From Bacteroidota bacterium (GTDB lineage Bacteria > Bacteroidota > Bacteroidia > Chitinophagales > LD1), in NCBI GenBank assembly GCA_016715625.1, contig JADJZU010000007.1:93207-157206 (forward strand): 64,000 nucleotides of DNA, given 5' to 3'. A program made the position numbers and the translations under genes. Numbering within the stretch: position 1 is the stretch's first letter; the number at the start of each line of letters is the position of its first letter. The notes beneath the pieces were generated by a model. The model was not told the DNA's origin. It made no database searches and saw nothing but the letters and a program-made list of their open reading frames with translations. Positions 27,092 through 35,859 of the stretch are shown here, piece after piece.

Positions 27092-28582
27092 TTATTGCTG
27101 AAATCTTTTAGGGGCCAATTCAATTTGTAGCCACTCATTATAGTCACCGTAAATAAAGAAAGGACGATTTAAGGAATCACTTTGAAGTTCACTTAAAGTT
27201 TCGTAAAGAAGTTTCATGGCTGGTTTTACTTTCTCAAAATGGTCACATTGTTTTACAAACCGCAGGAGGGCCCGTTCGGGGGCATAGAGTTTATCGAGTT
27301 TGAGCAGATAGCGGTACAAAGATTCCGTAGCATAGGTGAGAAATTGATAATTTTTCAATTTGTAGTGGCAGAGCAAAAACAAAAATCGGTAGCTGATATG
27401 AATATTGGGTCGCAGCACTTTTTCAAACTCTTGCATCATTAGTAAGTAATCTAGGGCTTTATCAGGCTTACCTGAAAGATAGAGTACCCGGGCCGCTAAA
27501 AGCAGGTTGACGTATGCTAAGTTTGCACTCATCCACAGATTCTTTTTTTCATTGGTCATCCATTGGCTTAATAGTTTATCTACGGCAGTGAAGTTTTTCT
27601 CCCAGAGGCAAACGGTAAGTTCTATCATTAAAATGCGAGCATATATCTTTTGTCTAACACCTTTTTGCACCACTTTTTTTTCAATTGCCCATAGTTCGCG
27701 CAGACAATGAAGCGCCATGTCTTTCCTTTTCAGTTGCAAAGCTTCGCCTGTCATGAAATCCACTACAAAATATTCCTGTGAAAGCAATTCATGTCCGGTA
27801 GCTATTTTTTTTAATCGTAGTCGTAAATTTTCACATAACTCAAAAACGTTTTCACTTTTGCCTGCTACCACTTCCAGGGTTAGTTTTAGTTGCACAAAAG
27901 TGCCTAGTGAACGGCTATTGACTTCCTCAATGGGGATTTGTAAAAGTGGTGCTTTAGATAATTGTATATACTGCTCGTATTGAGCTTTGGTTCGCGGATC
28001 ACCGGTTTTATGCGCTAATTCAAAAAAACGAGTATTCAGCATAGTAATCTGAACGGCTTGTTGGTTTTCAGCTAACAGTTGCAGGCGTGATTCATAAAAG
28101 GCATAGCGTTCAGTATACTTTTTGTTGAATTGGCTGCCGTTGATGTAAATGTTGTTTTTTATCTCGTGTAAACGGTGCATCATAGCATAGGTACCTGATA
28201 GCTTTACAATGGGCATTAGTTCTTCTATCATTTTCATGGCGGTATCAAACAGGCCCTTAGTGCACAAAATATCTATCAGCAATATGCGCTTGTTTAATCC
28301 GGTGGTATTTTTTTCGAAACCGTAATAGGCCACTATTGCTTTGCAAACAAAGCCGTAAAAATTACTATTGGCTTCGCTCAGGTTCATGCCGCTTATGCCA
28401 TTCGCCAGTCGGGCCTTCAGTTTGGCGGCATCGTATTGTTTTACGGAGTTAATGTCTTTAAACGCATCGGCATAGCGCTGCTTGGCTTTGCCTGCTGTGC
28501 CGTCAATCATCAGGCTTAAAAACTTTTTCTCGTTTTTGTCGAGGGCATGTATCAGTTCATGTAACTTTTGAAGGGTAGCCAT
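27092..28582 (-). CDS. Helical TPR-like protein, intact paralogue of the 4902-6348 locus
   Basis: 496 residues, all-helical, no signal peptide. The first 90 residues (LDKNEKKFLSLM, then GKAKQRYADAFKDI, then a stretch ending YYG) align by pattern with the start of the frameshifted protein at 4902-6348. TPR-like helix pairs fill the rest (VYLSGKPDKALDYLLMMQ, CLRELWAIEKKV read as paired helices). Function unknown. It faces the RHS operon end to end, with only 8 bp between stops, so the two transcripts probably overlap. Confidence 0.7.
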   Translation of the reverse strand: MATLQKLHELIHALDKNEKKFLSLMIDGTAGKAKQRYADAFKDINSVKQYDAAKLKARLANGISGMNLSEANSNFYGFVCKAIVAYYGFEKNTTGLNKRILLIDILCTKGLFDTAMKMIEELMPIVKLSGTYAMMHRLHEIKNNIYINGSQFNKKYTERYAFYESRLQLLAENQQAVQITMLNTRFFELAHKTGDPRTKAQYEQYIQLSKAPLLQIPIEEVNSRSLGTFVQLKLTLEVVAGKSENVFELCENLRLRLKKIATGHELLSQEYFVVDFMTGEALQLKRKDMALHCLRELWAIEKKVVQKGVRQKIYARILMIELTVCLWEKNFTAVDKLLSQWMTNEKKNLWMSANLAYVNLLLAARVLYLSGKPDKALDYLLMMQEFEKVLRPNIHISYRFLFLLCHYKLKNYQFLTYATESLYRYLLKLDKLYAPERALLRFVKQCDHFEKVKPAMKLLYETLSELQSDSLNRPFFIYGDYNEWLQIELAPKRFQQ

Positions 28583-28877
28583 ACAAACACAAGTATTGCC
28601 AAATGGAGTTGAGAAACACAGTAAATATTGTTTTAAAAATAGGTTTTACAAATAAAGCACTATTTAAAAGATGGCAATGTTTCCGGTAGTGTATCCAGTC
28701 TTTTGCATAATATAAAAAATTTACTTACTTCCTTTGTTAGCTTGTAAAGAGGTAGGTTAAAAAATAGGTTTTACAAACTATAGATGTGCCATGGGTGATA
28801 TACCTAAATCGGCATATCATTCCCCCAAACTTAGCCCTTCATAAACTCGTAGTTCGTGGCACAAAATCAATAGTATT
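28583..28877. promoter_or_regulatory. Divergent intergenic region with an 18-base direct repeat
   Basis: Between the start of the helical protein (minus) and the start of the large T9SS protein (plus). It is AT-rich. The 18-mer AAAAATAGGTTTTACAAA is present exactly twice, at 28635-28652 and 28760-28777, 125 bp apart. No tRNA or clear small gene is visible. The repeats may be operator sites; see findings. Confidence 0.5.
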
Positions 28878-31800
28878 ATGAAGAAAATCTATGCTCTATT
28901 ATTTGCCGCGTGCTGTTTATTAAACGTAAGAGCACAATCATGGACTCCGCAAACATCGGGTACTACCCAAAATTTATTTTCACTCAGTTTCCCTTCCTCC
29001 ACGGTGGGCTGGGCTGTTGGCGCATCGGGCGCAGCCCGTGCCACCAATAATGCAGGGCAAAGCTGGTTATCTCAAACGACAGCATCGCTCACGTGGTATA
29101 GCAGCAGTTTTTTTTCTACCTCACAGGGCTGGATCTGCGGTAGTGGAGGGGGAATGATGCTAACCACTAACGGCACTACTTGGTCACCAACGATTACCAA
29201 TACAACCAATGCTCTTTATGATATGCAAATGGTGTCGGGTACCACTGGCTGGGTTGTGGGTGCCGCGGGCACCATTAAAAGAACCACTGGTAGTGGCTGG
29301 ATTAGTCAGTCTTCAGGCACTACTCTGGATTTAAGATCAGTCCATTTTTTAAACCTGAACGAAGGATGGGTAGCTGGTGCAACAGGCAAAATGCTTAAAA
29401 CCACTAACTCAGGAACTAACTGGACGTCCCTCACATCAGGTACTGCTCAGGACCTATATGGGGTGTTTTTTACCTCCAATACGCAGGGCTGGGTAGTGGG
29501 TGCCGGTGGTACCATCCGAACTACGACCAACGGAGGAACCACATGGACGGCACAGACATCAGGCACTACTCAGATATTAAGGAGTGTGTATTTTGTATCA
29601 GCCACGCAGGGCTGGGCAGTGGGCGATAACGGTGTAATACTGAAAACCACCAATGGAGGCACTACCTGGACAACAGAAACATCGGGCACCACCCAAGCGC
29701 TTAACTCTGTATACATGGTTTCAGCCACATCGGGCTGGATTGCCGGAAACAACGGAACCATTCTGGTATATTGCAATCCACCCGCACAGCCCGGCACTAT
29801 TACGGGTGCCACCAATGTATGCGTAGGTGCCAGTCAAACATACAGTGTGGCTGCTGTGGCAGGTGCCACCTCTTATACCTGGACATTGCCAAGCGGCTGG
29901 ACGGGAACTTCCACCACCAATTCTATTACTGCCACCGTGGGCCCTGCCGGAAGCGGCACCATCAGCGTGCGTGCAAACATTGGCGGCTGTGGTTCGGCAG
30001 TAAGAACACTCAGCGTAACCTCCAATACCATTCCTGCACAGCCGGGTATCATCAATGCCAACTCTTCGGTTTGCAGCGGAAGCACACAAACATTCAGCGT
30101 AGCAGCAGTAGCCGGTGCTACCTCTTATACCTGGACATTACCGGCCGGCTGGTCGGGTTCGTCTACCACCAACTCCATCACTGCAACAGTGGGAACATCG
30201 GGTGGCACAATAAGTGTTACCGCAAACAACGGCCCGTGCAGTTCTACCCCGCAAACCAGACCTATCAGTGTAATCACAGTCCCTGCACAACCGGGAACCA
30301 TTTCTGGCCTAACCCCCGTATGTGCAGGCACCCTTAGCTCATATGCTGTTACATTTGTATCGGGCTTTACTTATAACTGGACTTTACCGGCTGGCTGGTC
30401 GGGTTCTTCAACAGGTAACGGTATTACAGCAACAGTAGGCACAGCAGGCGGAACAGTAAGTGTATCAGCAGTAAACGGTTGCGGAAACTCCACCCCGAGC
30501 ACATTGGCCGTAACGGTGAATCAAACCCCTGTACAGCCCGGTGCTATCAGCGGAAACGATACTGTATGCTTTAATACGTCCAACACATACAGCGTTACTG
30601 CAGTGCCTAACGCTACCTCTTATACGTGGACAATACCAGGTGGCTGGACGGGTTCATCTACCAGCAATAGTCTTTCCACCACTTCCGGAGCTAATGGCGG
30701 AGCCATTAGTGTTAAAGCCAACAACGGTTCATGCAGTTCTCCCACACGAACCCTGGCAGTAGCTGTACGGACCGCCCCACTCACTGCCCCAGGCAACATC
30801 ACCGGTGCCACACAAGTGTGTAGCGGCACAGCACAAACCTATTCTGTGCCGGGGTTAGCTAACGCAACTTCTTATACATGGACATTGCCAAATGGCTGGA
30901 CAGGAAGTTCAACTTCAACGTCTATTAGCGTAACTACTTCAAGCACTGCAGGCACCGTGTCGGTAGTGGGGGTTAATTCCTGTGGCTTTTCACCCGCATC
31001 TACCTTGCCGGTCACAGTCAGTGGAACAGTAACACCTACCATCAGTATCAGCGCCACACAAAATCCGGTATGTGCAGGTACTTCCATGAGCTTTACATCA
31101 GCCATTACTAATGGCGGTAATGTACCGGCCTATCAATGGCGCATAAACGGCAACAACATTTCCGGTGCCACTTCTTCTACCTACAGCAGTTCTTCACTGC
31201 TTAGTGGAGATATAATAAGCTGTGTGTTAACCTCCAATTCCGGCTGTGCCAACCCTGCTACTGCTACTTCTAACAACGTTACAGTTGCCCTTACTCAGAA
31301 CGTAACACCGGGTGTAACTATTAGCGCGGCCAACACTACTATTTGTGCCGGAAGCAGTGCCACTTTTACAGCCACACCAACAAACGGAGGAGCATCGCCA
31401 TCTTATCAATGGAAAGTGAATGGCAACAACGTGGGCAGCAATACTGCTACTTACAACAGCAGCTCGCTTGCCAATAATGATGTGGTAACCTGTGTGCTGA
31501 CTTCAAACGCCAATTGCGCATCACCAACAACAGCCACTTCAAATAGCATCTCTATGACGGTAAATCCGCTGGTAACGCCATCTGTCAACATCAGTGCAAC
31601 ACAAACTACCATATGCAGCGGTAACTCAGTAACGTTTACTGCTACACCAACTAATGGTGGAAATGCTCCTGCTTATCAATGGAAACTAAACGGCAACAAT
31701 GTAGGCACCAATTCTTCAAGCTACAGCAGTACTTCCTTAGCCAACAATGACATTGTAAGCTGTGTATTGACTTCCAATGCCAATTGCGCAGCTTCATCCA

Positions 31801-33398
31801 CTGCAACTTCAAACGCAGTTACTATTACGGTAAGTGGCAGTGTAACGCCATCGGTAGTAGTAACGGCCTCTACAGATTCTATTTGTCCCGGAGAGATTGT
31901 AACGTTTAGTGCAAATCCTACCAATGGAGGCAGTACACCTAGCTATCAGTGGAAGAAAAACGGAAACAACATCAGCGGAGCTACCAATGCTATCTACGCT
32001 ACTTCAACTTTGCTGAGCACTGATGTTTTCAGCTGTGTGCTCACCAGCAGTGTAGGTTGTGCATCGCCAACTACGGCCACATCAAACAACAAGAGTGTAT
32101 TTGTAAAATCAACATTTGCACCTACGGTTTCTGTAACACCATCTGTCAGCATTGCGTGTGAAGGCGACAATATTAACTTCAGCTCTGCGGTTACAGGCGA
32201 AGGCAATAGTCCCGCTTATCAATGGAAAGTAAATGGCGCGAATGTATCCGGAGCCATAGGCAATGCTTTCTTGTCTGCTACATTAGTCAGCGGAGATATA
32301 GTAACACTTGAGCTCACCAGTTCCGATGCATGTGCAGTTCCGGCTACGGTTAGTTCGTCACCGGCAGCACTTACCATCAATTCGCTGGTTACCCCATCTG
32401 TATCTGTCAGCGCCTCACAGACAGTTATATGCAGCGGGGCAAGCGTTACCTTCACAGCCACCGTTGTAAACGGAGGAACAAACCCAACCTATCAATGGAA
32501 GCTCAATGGCAACAACATCTCGGGCGAAACCGGCAGCACCTACGCTTCAACTTCGCTCGTTGATGGTGATGTGGTAAGCTGCGACATAACCAGTAATGCA
32601 TCTTGCCTTACTGCGGGCAGCGCTTCATCTGCCGGCATTACGCTTACAGAAAATACTAATGTGGTGGCGTCCGTAAGCATTGCTACTTCTTCATCAAGTA
32701 TTTGTGACGGACAGCCGATAACATTCACTGCCACACCAGTCAACGGAGGGGCATCACCGTTGTATCAGTGGAAGAAAAACAATACCGATATCAGCGGAGC
32801 TACCTCAGCAAGTTATACAGATGCATCACCCGACAACAATGATGTTTACAAATGCGAGATGACATCGAACGCAAGTTGTGTGCAGCAGCCAACGGTGCTA
32901 TCCAACGAAGAAACAGTTACCGTCAATGCACTGCCGGATGTTACCATCACACAAACGGCTAATGTGCTGAGTGTGTCGCAGGCAGCCGGCTATCAGTGGT
33001 TCGATTGCGGCACCTCTGCTGACATCAGCGGGGCAACTGCTGCCACTTACACAGTCACCGCCAACAGCAGTTATGCAGTGCGGGTAAGCAACAGCGCAGG
33101 TTGTGCAGATACTTCAGAATGTGTGAACGTAACGGGAGTAGGAACAGAAGACCTGCAGCGCCTGAACTTGCAGGTATCGCCCAATCCTTTCCTGAACTTT
33201 ATTATGATTTCTCTGCCTTATTTGGTGGAAGAAGAAGCTACGGCAACATTTTATGATGTAACAGGCCGGTTGGTTTGGACAGAGAAGATTACTTCATCAG
33301 CATATCAGATGGATGCCTCGCAGGTGGCACAGGGCAGTTATGTATTGCGTGTAACCAGCGGTGAGCGTGTGTGGACCGGGCATTGTGTAAAGGAATAA
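28878..33398 (+). CDS. T9SS-exported protein: Ycf48-like propeller plus twelve Ig/PKD-like repeats
   Basis: 1506 residues. Signal peptide to about 20 (LLNVRAQ). Residues about 20-300 are a propeller of the Ycf48/BNR type, with repeated GWxVGxxGTIxxTTNGGTTW blades. Residues about 300-715 hold five repeats of about 84 residues of type A (PAQPGTI, then ATSYTWTLPxGW). About 717-1350 hold seven repeats of about 90 residues of type B (VTPSVxIxA, AYQWKLNGNN, VxCVLTSN). A last partial repeat and a T9SS sorting domain (QVSPNPFLNF ... GSYVLRV) end the protein. It should be exposed on, or released from, the cell surface, probably as an adhesin-like protein. No enzyme motif is visible. Confidence 0.88.
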   Translation: MKKIYALLFAACCLLNVRAQSWTPQTSGTTQNLFSLSFPSSTVGWAVGASGAARATNNAGQSWLSQTTASLTWYSSSFFSTSQGWICGSGGGMMLTTNGTTWSPTITNTTNALYDMQMVSGTTGWVVGAAGTIKRTTGSGWISQSSGTTLDLRSVHFLNLNEGWVAGATGKMLKTTNSGTNWTSLTSGTAQDLYGVFFTSNTQGWVVGAGGTIRTTTNGGTTWTAQTSGTTQILRSVYFVSATQGWAVGDNGVILKTTNGGTTWTTETSGTTQALNSVYMVSATSGWIAGNNGTILVYCNPPAQPGTITGATNVCVGASQTYSVAAVAGATSYTWTLPSGWTGTSTTNSITATVGPAGSGTISVRANIGGCGSAVRTLSVTSNTIPAQPGIINANSSVCSGSTQTFSVAAVAGATSYTWTLPAGWSGSSTTNSITATVGTSGGTISVTANNGPCSSTPQTRPISVITVPAQPGTISGLTPVCAGTLSSYAVTFVSGFTYNWTLPAGWSGSSTGNGITATVGTAGGTVSVSAVNGCGNSTPSTLAVTVNQTPVQPGAISGNDTVCFNTSNTYSVTAVPNATSYTWTIPGGWTGSSTSNSLSTTSGANGGAISVKANNGSCSSPTRTLAVAVRTAPLTAPGNITGATQVCSGTAQTYSVPGLANATSYTWTLPNGWTGSSTSTSISVTTSSTAGTVSVVGVNSCGFSPASTLPVTVSGTVTPTISISATQNPVCAGTSMSFTSAITNGGNVPAYQWRINGNNISGATSSTYSSSSLLSGDIISCVLTSNSGCANPATATSNNVTVALTQNVTPGVTISAANTTICAGSSATFTATPTNGGASPSYQWKVNGNNVGSNTATYNSSSLANNDVVTCVLTSNANCASPTTATSNSISMTVNPLVTPSVNISATQTTICSGNSVTFTATPTNGGNAPAYQWKLNGNNVGTNSSSYSSTSLANNDIVSCVLTSNANCAASSTATSNAVTITVSGSVTPSVVVTASTDSICPGEIVTFSANPTNGGSTPSYQWKKNGNNISGATNAIYATSTLLSTDVFSCVLTSSVGCASPTTATSNNKSVFVKSTFAPTVSVTPSVSIACEGDNINFSSAVTGEGNSPAYQWKVNGANVSGAIGNAFLSATLVSGDIVTLELTSSDACAVPATVSSSPAALTINSLVTPSVSVSASQTVICSGASVTFTATVVNGGTNPTYQWKLNGNNISGETGSTYASTSLVDGDVVSCDITSNASCLTAGSASSAGITLTENTNVVASVSIATSSSSICDGQPITFTATPVNGGASPLYQWKKNNTDISGATSASYTDASPDNNDVYKCEMTSNASCVQQPTVLSNEETVTVNALPDVTITQTANVLSVSQAAGYQWFDCGTSADISGATAATYTVTANSSYAVRVSNSAGCADTSECVNVTGVGTEDLQRLNLQVSPNPFLNFIMISLPYLVEEEATATFYDVTGRLVWTEKITSSAYQMDASQVAQGSYVLRVTSGERVWTGHCVKE
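29780..31029 (+). repeat. Five in-frame tandem repeats of about 250 bp (type A, Ig/PKD-like)
   Basis: Coding repeats within the 28878 gene. Each unit begins near PAQPG or TAPGN and has the core TSYTW-(T/I)-(L/I)-P-x-GW. Units differ at many bases, so this is old duplication rather than recent expansion. Confidence 0.75.
31030..32930 (+). repeat. Seven in-frame tandem repeats of about 270 bp (type B, Ig-like)
   Basis: Coding repeats within the 28878 gene. Each unit has VTPSV-like start, a Cys about 12 residues on, YQWK-x-NGNN, a D-(V/I)-(V/I)-x-C strand and TSNA(N/S)C. The paired Cys suggest a disulfide as in Ig-like folds. Confidence 0.75.
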
Positions 33399-33407
33399 GT
33401 ATTGATA

Positions 33408-33459
33408 AACCTATTCTGCCAACTTACTCTGCATGAGCGGAGTGGCAGAGTAGGTTTTT
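33408..33459 (+). terminator. Rho-independent terminator after the Ycf48/Ig-repeat gene
   Basis: AACCTATTCTGCC at 33408-33420 pairs (one G-T wobble) with GGCAGAGTAGGTT at 33444-33456, followed by T residues. It starts 10 bp after the stop codon. Confidence 0.75.
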
Positions 33460-33469
33460 GTAAAACCTA
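33451..33469. promoter_or_regulatory. Perfect palindrome TAGGTTTT-TGT-AAAACCTA
   Basis: An 8-bp inverted repeat with a 3-base spacer. It overlaps the right arm of the terminator and lies about 75 bp before the next gene. Its half TTTGTAAAACCTA is the exact reverse complement of the core of the two direct repeats upstream of 28878, so all three may be sites for one regulator. Confidence 0.35.
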
Positions 33470-33542
33470 ATTTAATGGGGATTTCAACGAAGTAATACAA
33501 AGAACTAATCACTTGTTTGCGAAGTATCAAAACATAAATCAA

Positions 33543-35444
33543 ATGAAGAAACAGCTTACTCTGCTATTTTACATTACAACCTCTGTTGTAATGGCTCAGA
33601 CAAACACATGGCTGGGCAACACCACAGCCTGGAACTTGGCTACCAACTGGAGTTTGGGCTCAGCACCCATCACGGCACCGGCTGTAGATGTGGTTATCCC
33701 TTCTTCGCCCAGTGGCGGACAGTTTCCGGTCATCACTATTAATAGTCCTAGCATTGGACAGCTTACCATACAGGATGGAGCTACCATTACCGTGAACAAC
33801 AACACTTTTCTCGGCACCCCGCTTTCATTGATAGTCAACAAATCTGTAAATGCAGGCACTGGGTCAGGTTCGGTTATCAACGGCACAGGTTTTCTTGTGT
33901 TGCAGGGAGCAGCAGCACAAACTATCAGCGGCAAGCTGTCGTTGCGCAAGTTCAGGTTGAACAATACTAACGGAGCATCGCTGAATGCAGGAACGGTGCT
34001 GAACGTAGATTCCTTTATGCTGATGCAGGCCGGCACTCTCACCACCACGGGTGCATCTTTGGTGCTGCGCAATAATGCCTACATCAATACTTTTTCACCC
34101 AACACTTACACTGGTACCATCAACGGACCGGTGACCGTTCAGCGCTTCATTACCAATACTGCAGATGGCTACAGAAACTTCAGCTCACCGGTGGCCACCA
34201 CCGTGGCAGATCTGGCTGATGACTTCAGCGTGTTTGGGCAGAATGCCGTGCAATGCTGGTATGCTTATAGTCCATATCCAAACCTTCAGGAATACAATGA
34301 GGCATTGAGCATCGTAAACGGTAGTTATTACGAAGGTTGGCTAAGTTATACAGGTACAGGAAATGTTCTGAGTCCAATGAAAGGTATTGCCGCCCGCACT
34401 TATGAAGGCGCACCTTATACCATTGACTTTACAGGCCAGCCTAATGATGGGCCGCAAAGCATTGCTATTACCAATACTCCAACTTCTACGCCCGCAGATG
34501 ACGGGTGGAATCTTATAGGAAATCCATATCCATCACCCATTCGATGGAGTGCGTTGAAAGCGCTGAACCCGGGTGAAATGGGGGCAAGCTACTATGTATT
34601 TCAAACTACAGGCGAATATTCGGGTAACTGGGGAAGCCATAACGGTGTGACGGGTGTAAACGGAGCCAGAGATAGTATTGGAATCGCTCAGGGTTTTTTT
34701 GTGCAAGCCTCTGGAAACTCTACATTGGAGATGAATAATACAGTTCGCGCAGCTTCTTTTTCGGGTTATTTCAAAGTGGAGGATGTGTTGCCGAATGAAG
34801 TCCGTTTAGTATTGTCGGACAATACTAATTCTGACGAAATTGTAGCCTACACTAATATGGATGCCTCGCCTCAGTTTGATGCGGAGATGGATGCTGTAAA
34901 AATGCCGGCCGGTAGTACCATTCAGTTAAGTTTCAACTTGCCCGATCGTGCCTACGCAATACATGTTACCGATGTGATAAATGAGCAAACTATATTGCCT
35001 CTAAAAGTATTGGTAAACGTGGATGGAATCTATACACTACAGGCAATTCAGTTAAATACACCAGGCCTTCGAGCCTATTTAAGAGATGCATCTACAGGGT
35101 ATTTGTATGATTTGTCAGCGGAGGCACCTGCATTTTCGTTTACCGGTGGTTATTCTTATGCAGATCGTTTTTCTGTTGTTTTTGAACCCGACATTACTTC
35201 TGTAAATCCGGAGGGGGATTTAATGGCTAATGTGATTGTTCGTAACCACGAATTGCACATCAAGCAAAGAATCTCAGGTGTAGCAGATGTAAAGGTAAGT
35301 AACCTGATCGGACAAGAAATTAGTGGTGCTACAATTTTCGGTTCGGGCGGTGTAGTTTCCTTACCTGTGAATTTTAAAGGGGTAGCGGTAGTGCATATTG
35401 CTGCGGCAGGCAAATTATCAATTCGCAAAATTTTCGTTCATTAA
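33543..35444 (+). CDS. T9SS-exported surface protein with G8/beta-helix-like N-terminus
   Basis: ATG at 33543 is chosen over the in-frame codon at 33513 because it opens directly on a signal peptide (MKKQLTLLFY ... VVMAQ). 633 residues. The N-terminal 190 residues (TWLGNTTAWNLATNWS, TIQDGATITV) have the pattern of parallel beta-helix proteins that open with W-x-G-x-x-x-x-W. A middle region (NLIGNPYPSPIRW, ARDSIGIAQGFFVQ) is common in Bacteroidota T9SS cargo. A C-terminal sorting-like domain (VKVSNLIGQEISG ... KLSIRKIFVH) ends the protein. Function unknown; secreted or surface-attached. Confidence 0.82.
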   Translation: MKKQLTLLFYITTSVVMAQTNTWLGNTTAWNLATNWSLGSAPITAPAVDVVIPSSPSGGQFPVITINSPSIGQLTIQDGATITVNNNTFLGTPLSLIVNKSVNAGTGSGSVINGTGFLVLQGAAAQTISGKLSLRKFRLNNTNGASLNAGTVLNVDSFMLMQAGTLTTTGASLVLRNNAYINTFSPNTYTGTINGPVTVQRFITNTADGYRNFSSPVATTVADLADDFSVFGQNAVQCWYAYSPYPNLQEYNEALSIVNGSYYEGWLSYTGTGNVLSPMKGIAARTYEGAPYTIDFTGQPNDGPQSIAITNTPTSTPADDGWNLIGNPYPSPIRWSALKALNPGEMGASYYVFQTTGEYSGNWGSHNGVTGVNGARDSIGIAQGFFVQASGNSTLEMNNTVRAASFSGYFKVEDVLPNEVRLVLSDNTNSDEIVAYTNMDASPQFDAEMDAVKMPAGSTIQLSFNLPDRAYAIHVTDVINEQTILPLKVLVNVDGIYTLQAIQLNTPGLRAYLRDASTGYLYDLSAEAPAFSFTGGYSYADRFSVVFEPDITSVNPEGDLMANVIVRNHELHIKQRISGVADVKVSNLIGQEISGATIFGSGGVVSLPVNFKGVAVVHIAAAGKLSIRKIFVH

Positions 35445-35460
35445 TTCTAGAATAATTATC

Positions 35461-35679
35461 ATGAAACATAAACTGTATACAGCGTTTGCAGCAATAGTAA
35501 TTCTCTTTTCAGTGCATGATTTACCAGCTCAACCCGGAGGTGGGGGCGGAGGACAAGGAATGGGTGGGCCGGCACCGGGCAGTGGTGCTGCCCCTATAGA
35601 TGGTGGCGCTATACTGCTGGTGATTGGTGCGGCTGCCTATGGCCGTAGTAGGCTGAACCAAAGTAAAACACTAGATTGA
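35461..35679 (+). CDS. Small exported Gly-rich protein with PID-CTERM-like tail
   Basis: 72 residues from ATG at 35461; the longer frame from 35398 overlaps the previous gene. Signal peptide to about 24 (HDLPAQ), a Gly/Pro-rich stretch (PGGGGGGQGMGGPAPG), then PIDGGAILLVIGAAAYG and a basic end RSRLNQSK. The motif P-I-D-G-G followed by a hydrophobic stretch and basic residues matches the PID-CTERM sorting signal of Bacteroidota. It follows the T9SS gene by 16 bp and is probably in its transcript. Confidence 0.7.
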   Translation: MKHKLYTAFAAIVILFSVHDLPAQPGGGGGGQGMGGPAPGSGAAPIDGGAILLVIGAAAYGRSRLNQSKTLD

Positions 35680-35784
35680 ATCTCATCAGTTAGTGTTTAC
35701 TTCCTCAGATTTGAAAGGGAGAATGTGAGCTGCGTTTGGCTTTCTCATTTGTGTTCGTATTCTTTTGTTTTTACCTGCCCAGTT

Positions 35785-35825
35785 ACTCTCGCATGTCACC
35801 CAAAAGTAACATGCGAGAGTTTTTC
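35785..35825 (+). terminator. Rho-independent terminator
   Basis: ACTCTCGCATGT at 35785-35796 pairs perfectly with ACATGCGAGAGT at 35809-35820, followed by TTTT. It lies about 105 bp after the PID-CTERM-like gene and ends that transcript. Confidence 0.75.
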
Positions 35826-35859
35826 TCTTAACCACTCTCAAAATTTATTTGTGAATATT

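Noticed and set aside
29780..32930. Tandem repeats that could suggest a CRISPR array
   Set aside because: The units are about 250-270 bp, diverged, in frame and encode Ig-like folds. There are no short identical repeats with unique spacers anywhere in the window.
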